From the NCBI RefSeq assembly GCF_024218775.1, contig NZ_CP100404.1:1240001-1304000 (forward strand): DNA of 64,000 nucleotides, read 5' to 3'. Numbering within the stretch: the stretch's first letter is position 1; each line of letters opens with the position of its first letter. The stretch is from Haloarcula marina. GTDB lineage: Archaea > Halobacteriota > Halobacteria > Halobacteriales > Haloarculaceae. The position numbers were made by a program, and so were the translations under genes. This document shows, piece by piece, positions 61,048 to 64,000 of this stretch. The notes beneath the pieces are model-generated. The model was not told the origin of the DNA, made no database searches, and was given only the letters and a program-made list of their open reading frames with translations.

Positions 61048-62106
61048 TCAGAGTACGTCTTCGCGCTCCACCCCGTCGATGTCGAGAATCAGGTCCGGAC
61101 CGTACGCACCGGCGGGCGTCTGATAGCCGGTGTGGACGTTCCCGTCGAGGACGCGCTCGACGGTCGCCATGGCGGTTTCGACGGTCAGCGTGTACGTGTG
61201 CGGGCCGCGAAGTCGGCTGATGACGCGGTCGCCGCCCGCGGCGCGTGCCTCGCCCCACACGAGGCTCTCGCCGCTGGCCCGTTCGTCGGCGTCCGGGCCG
61301 TCGGTCGTCTGTTCGATGAGCCACTGGAGGCCCGCCTTCACCGGGGGGAGGCCGAGGACCGGCGACAGGGTTCCGGCGAGTCGCGTCTGCCGCACGGCGC
61401 TCGGTGGCATCGACATGTAGACGGTGACGTTCGGGATGCCGGTCGTGTAGTACGCCGTCGCCACGTCACCCCACGGGATGCTCGCGGCGTGGCGGCCGTC
61501 GTGTCCCCACCCGAAGTCGATTGTTCGGGATTCGTGGGCGACGCCGACCTGCCGGATTCGGCCGTCGCGCCGGACGGCCCCGCCCTCGTCGATGTGTTCG
61601 ACCAGCGTCTTCGCCGTTCCCGTCGAAGCCCCCATCTCGGCGTGGAAGGCCAGTTCCAGCGTGTCGGCTTCAGGCAGTCGTTCGTGGAGGTGCGCGCCCA
61701 GACAGTCGGTCGGAACCACGTCGAACCCGACGCCGGGCAACAGCATCACCCCCGCCTCGTCCGCCTCGCTGTCCCGGTCGTGGATGGCCTCGAAGACGCC
61801 GAGTTCCCCGGTGATGTCGAGGTAGTGCGTCCCGGTTCGGAGGCAGGCGTCGACCATCGGTTCCCACGTCCGCGAGAAGGGACCGGCGCAGTGGAGGACT
61901 GCTGTCGCGTCGGCGAGCATCGCGTCGAGTGCCCGTGGTTCGTCGAGGCCGACCACCTCGTAGTTACACCCCAACTCGGTCGCCTGTCGTTCGATTGTCC
62001 GCCGGTTGCGCCCGGCCAGCACAGGGTTCAATCCGCGGTCGACGGCTTCCTCGGCGACCAGTTCTCCCGTGTACCCGTACGACCCGTAGATGACGACCTC
62101 GTCCAT
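61048..62106 (-). CDS. Saccharopine dehydrogenase-like NAD(P) oxidoreductase (trans-acting enoyl reductase type)
   Basis: A 352-residue Rossmann protein. The N-terminal nucleotide site reads VVIYGSYGYTGELVAEEAVD (GxxGxxG-like), followed by LAGRNRRTIERQATELG, LHCAGPFSRTWEPMVDACL, and THYLDITGELGVFEAIHDRD. The family includes saccharopine dehydrogenases and trans-acting enoyl reductases of lipid and polyketide paths; no lysine-pathway gene is beside it. It is divergent from the Rieske gene across a perfect 14-base palindrome. Confidence 0.82.
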   Translation of the reverse strand: MDEVVIYGSYGYTGELVAEEAVDRGLNPVLAGRNRRTIERQATELGCNYEVVGLDEPRALDAMLADATAVLHCAGPFSRTWEPMVDACLRTGTHYLDITGELGVFEAIHDRDSEADEAGVMLLPGVGFDVVPTDCLGAHLHERLPEADTLELAFHAEMGASTGTAKTLVEHIDEGGAVRRDGRIRQVGVAHESRTIDFGWGHDGRHAASIPWGDVATAYYTTGIPNVTVYMSMPPSAVRQTRLAGTLSPVLGLPPVKAGLQWLIEQTTDGPDADERASGESLVWGEARAAGGDRVISRLRGPHTYTLTVETAMATVERVLDGNVHTGYQTPAGAYGPDLILDIDGVEREDVL

Positions 62107-62130
62107 ACCACGGAGTTGGTCCGACGCGTG

Positions 62131-62144
62131 AATAAACGTTTATT
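62131..62144. promoter_or_regulatory. Perfect AT palindrome in a divergent promoter
   Basis: AATAAACGTTTATT is a perfect inverted repeat 25-38 bases upstream of the leftward start at 62106. Either half could act as a TATA box, so it may serve both directions. Confidence 0.4.
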
Positions 62145-62202
62145 GAATGGAGAGTTTCCGACCGAGGAATTGAAGCGGGCCAGTCACATATCTCGAGTCA
62201 AC

Positions 62203-62619
62203 ATGGACGAGGACAGCAGGATTGTGGCGGTCGACGAGGTCCCCGAGGACGGGAGTTTTCTGTTCACGGTCCGCGACGGGTTCGACACCGAGGAAGCCAT
62301 CCTCGTGCGCCTCACCGACGGCGTCGTCGCCTTCGAGAACTACTGCCCTCACTGGCGAGACATCCGGTTGGACAAGGGAAGCGGCGCGACGATGCGCGAA
62401 GACGAACTCGTCTGTGAGAAACACGGGGCGACGTTCGAGTCGGATACCGGCACCTGCACGTTCGGCCCCTGCGAGGGCGCGGTGCTGGAGGAAGTCGCCG
62501 TCACCGTCGAGGACGGCGCGGTGTACCTGACCGACGACCGCTACGAGTTCGAACAGCAGGGCTCGTCGGGCGACCACGACCTCTCCTCGGGCGGACGCAT
62601 CGGCTTTTCGGGGCAGTAG
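62203..62619 (+). CDS. Rieske 2Fe-2S protein
   Basis: A 138-residue soluble Rieske-fold protein. The two ligand pairs are Cys48-Pro-His50 (ENYCPHWRD) and Cys71-x-x-His74 (VCEKHGATF). The C-terminus has the GAVLEEVAVTVEDGAVYLT strands, then a polar tail with HDLSSGGRIGFSGQ. It lacks a membrane helix and so is not the cytochrome-bc1 type. It may be a ferredoxin for an oxygenase or for the divergent oxidoreductase gene. The ATG at 62203 (MDEDSRIVAVDEVPEDGSF) is used. Confidence 0.88.
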   Translation: MDEDSRIVAVDEVPEDGSFLFTVRDGFDTEEAILVRLTDGVVAFENYCPHWRDIRLDKGSGATMREDELVCEKHGATFESDTGTCTFGPCEGAVLEEVAVTVEDGAVYLTDDRYEFEQQGSSGDHDLSSGGRIGFSGQ

Positions 62620-62637
62620 CGTCGACCGCACCCCCGC

Positions 62638-62928
62638 TCAAGCGATTCGATAGGCGGGTTCGGCGACGCTCTCAGATTTGCACTCCGGGCATCGACTCGG
62701 CCGGTTCGTCAGGTCGTCGAAGTCCGTGAACCCGCACTTCTCGCACTCGGGCGGCGCGACGAGCAGTTGTTCGTCGGTGGCGTCCAGCGATTTCGCGATG
62801 TGTTCCACGTGGCTGAGCGCGCTGCTCGTGCGTATCTCGAACGTGTTCGCGATTGTCCCCGCCGCCATCGTCTCGTCGCGTAATCTATCGGCGATGCGTT
62901 GGCGCGTCGTCCGACTTGCCTCACGCAT
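62638..62928 (-). CDS. Winged-helix plus zinc-ribbon transcription regulator (COG3357-like)
   Basis: A 96-residue archaeal regulator. A winged-helix part (RQRIADRLRDETMAAGTIAN; SSALSHVEHIAKSLDATDEQ) is followed by a zinc ribbon with Cys62/65 and Cys80/83 (ECEKCGF; SRCPECKSESV). Such HTH-ribbon proteins are common and mostly unstudied. ATG 62928 with a TATA-like element at 62951-62957 is preferred to upstream codons. Confidence 0.85.
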   Translation of the reverse strand: MREASRTTRQRIADRLRDETMAAGTIANTFEIRTSSALSHVEHIAKSLDATDEQLLVAPPECEKCGFTDFDDLTNRPSRCPECKSESVAEPAYRIA

Positions 62929-62950
62929 GGGATTGCTTGGCAACCGTCGG

Positions 62951-62957
62951 TAATAGG
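62951..62957 (-). promoter_or_regulatory. TATA-like box of the winged-helix/zinc-ribbon gene
   Basis: On the minus strand it reads cctatta, 23-29 bases before the ATG at 62928. Confidence 0.45.
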
Positions 62958-62987
62958 TTTTGTTACGGTTCCATCGCCGTCTCGACA

Positions 62988-62994
62988 TTTATTA
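62988..62994 (+). promoter_or_regulatory. TATA box of the FMN-binding split-barrel gene
   Basis: TTTATTA lies 24-30 bases before the ATG at 63018 and so would give a leaderless transcript. Confidence 0.5.
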
Positions 62995-63017
62995 CCGCGG
63001 CTCGCCACAAATTACGT

Positions 63018-63455
63018 ATGAGTGACACGAGCGCAGTGGAAATGACGGGCGACGAACGCGACACCTTCCTCGGCGTCGGCGGGACGGGCGTCCTCGCGTT
63101 CAGTGCGTCCGGTGACGGCCCGCCCGATGCCGTCCCGGTGTCGTACGGGTACGACCCCGGCGAGACGACGTTCTACTTCCGGTTGGCGACCCGGCCGACC
63201 AGCGACCGCGCCACCGACGGCAGACCGGTGACGTTTGTCACCTACGACCGGTCGGGCGAGGGGTACCGGAGCGTCGTCGCGTCGGGTCGACTGGAACCCG
63301 TCCGCATCGAAGACGTCGCCGACCGGTCGCTCGCGGGACTGGAGAACGTCGACATCCCCGCCGTCGACATCTTCGACCGGCCAGTCGAGGATGTGTCGTT
63401 CGAACTCAGGCGACTGGTTCCCGAGACGCTGACGACGCGCCGGTCCCGGGAGTAG
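63018..63455 (+). CDS. Pyridoxamine 5'-phosphate oxidase-like FMN-binding protein
   Basis: A 145-residue flavin split-barrel protein. AVEMTGDERDTFLGVGGTGV followed by the strand AFSASGDGPPDAVPVSYGYD and the FYFRLATRPTSDRA segment match archaeal FMN-binding/PNPOx-like families. The domain closes with VVASGRLEPVRIEDVADR. Substrates range from F420 to flavin compounds and are not determined here. The ATG at 63018 follows a TATA box. Confidence 0.82.
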   Translation: MSDTSAVEMTGDERDTFLGVGGTGVLAFSASGDGPPDAVPVSYGYDPGETTFYFRLATRPTSDRATDGRPVTFVTYDRSGEGYRSVVASGRLEPVRIEDVADRSLAGLENVDIPAVDIFDRPVEDVSFELRRLVPETLTTRRSRE

Positions 63456-63578
63456 TCGATTGACTGGTATCGACCTCGCAGTTCCGTGGTTTGCTCTGCG
63501 GTCGCACACTCCGATACGTCCCGAACTCGCGACGACGCCGGAGTTCGGTCGTTTTCACGAACGCCTTTCCAGAAATGA

Positions 63579-63595
63579 TTCGCGCTCCGCGCGAA
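63579..63595. terminator. Short hairpin between convergent genes
   Basis: TTCGCGC and GCGCGAA are a perfect 7-base inverted repeat around TCC, placed between the ends of two convergent genes. It may terminate transcription from both sides, but no T-run is seen. Confidence 0.3.
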
Positions 63596-63613
63596 CCCGA
63601 CGAACAAAGCGGT

Positions 63614-64000
63614 TCAGCCGAAGTTTTCCACCTTCGCGTCGTCGGCGTCCACACCGGCGGCCTCCAGCGCGGCCGTCGCGTCGTCCAAGAAGTCGGCGAA
63701 GCCGTAGATGAACACCTGACCGCCATCGGCGGTGGCGTCGGCGACGGCGTCGGTCAGGCCGTCGTCCCCGTCGAGGACGGCGACGAACGCGCCGTCTGCT
63801 TCGAGCGCGGCCAGTCGGTCCTCGTGAATCGGGTCGTCGTCCTGATAGACGACGGCGGCGTCGTTCCCGTCGGCCAGCGCGCGCTCTGCGATGCCGACGG
63901 CCGGACCGATGCCGGGGCCGCCAGCGAGGAGTACCGCCCGTGCTTCGCCCTCGTAGAAGTCCGACCCGAAGGGACCGGCGATGCGGACCGTGTCACCCGC
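63614..64000 (-). CDS. FAD-dependent ferredoxin-NAD(P)-reductase-like protein, C-terminal part (cut by window edge)
   Basis: The 128 visible residues encode the nucleotide-binding half of a ferredoxin-reductase-fold oxidoreductase: GDTVRIAGPFG, LLAGGPGIGPAVGIAERAL with the NAD(P)-binding glycines, and VFIYGFADFLDDATAALEAA. The gene starts beyond the right edge and ends at 63614. This half transfers electrons between NAD(P)H and flavin; the partner (ferredoxin, Rieske protein or other) is unknown. The nearby Rieske gene is a possible partner, supported only by position. Confidence 0.85.
   Translation of the reverse strand, partial: AGDTVRIAGPFGSDFYEGEARAVLLAGGPGIGPAVGIAERALADGNDAAVVYQDDDPIHEDRLAALEADGAFVAVLDGDDGLTDAVADATADGGQVFIYGFADFLDDATAALEAAGVDADDAKVENFG

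Noticed and set aside
60830-61123. A 97-codon frame with a hydrophobic middle
   Set aside because: It runs into the end of the convergent oxidoreductase gene and turns arginine/serine-rich there, the mark of a shadow; no promoter match.
1-64000. tRNA, rRNA, CRISPR arrays, integrases or intact insertion sequences
   Set aside because: I looked in the intergenic gaps for T-loop motifs, direct-repeat arrays and transposase-like frames and saw none; a covariance-model scan could still find something I missed.

Overview
The window comes from a haloarchaeon. It is GC-rich apart from a few AT-rich islands, the proteins are strongly acidic, many genes look leaderless (a TATA-like box 23-30 bases before the start codon), and it carries archaeal FtsZ1, Spt5, SecE, D-aminoacyl-tRNA deacylase DtdA and Tat-type exported proteins. 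A complete methylaspartate-cycle gene cluster points to a Haloarcula-like lineage (inference). I see no rRNA, tRNA, CRISPR array, integrase or intact insertion sequence.

Layout. 1-7 kb: the 5' part of methylmalonyl-CoA mutase, an FKBP isomerase, a GNAT, an AMP-forming acyl-CoA synthetase, a broken Bat-type regulator, a membrane protein and an MFS carrier. 7-13.5 kb: a Tat-exported penicillin-acylase-like hydrolase, two PH-domain membrane proteins, a cysteine-less PP-loop ATPase and a SpoIIM-like protein. 13.5-20 kb: 2Fe-2S ferredoxin, geranylgeranyl-reductase-like flavoprotein, M20 amidohydrolase, a uS10 paralogue, a Nudix hydrolase and a possible PD-(D/E)XK nuclease. 20-26 kb: a MacB-like ABC system with an exported partner, Mut7-C RNase and PolX. 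26-29.2 kb: the most unusual part, a CHAT (caspase-like) protein whose last ~90 codons are AT-rich, a convergent 44-residue hydrophobic protein, and a geneless gap with two long stem-loops. 29-37.5 kb: REC-PAS protein, AN1-rhomboid protease, endonuclease V, an SDR pseudoenzyme, an ArsA/Get3 ATPase, a small zinc ribbon, an XPD-like helicase and a cation exchanger.

37.6-44.3 kb holds the methylaspartate cycle: mct transcribed leftward and glmS-glmE-mal-mch-citE rightward from a shared AT-rich divergent promoter. Glutamate becomes methylaspartate, mesaconate, mesaconyl-CoA and methylmalyl-CoA, which is cleaved to glyoxylate and propionyl-CoA. The methylmalonyl-CoA mutase at the left edge would return propionyl carbon to succinyl-CoA, and the acyl-CoA synthetase at 2.1 kb could supply acetyl- or propionyl-CoA. 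44-64 kb: an ABC-2 exporter, an aminotransferase, CinA, an altered PHP protein, the ftsZ1-secE-spt5 block, dtdA, a second exchanger, aroE, a pabB-pabA-pabC operon, a secreted GH13 amylase, a saccharopine-dehydrogenase-like reductase divergent from a Rieske protein, and a flavoprotein reductase cut by the right edge.
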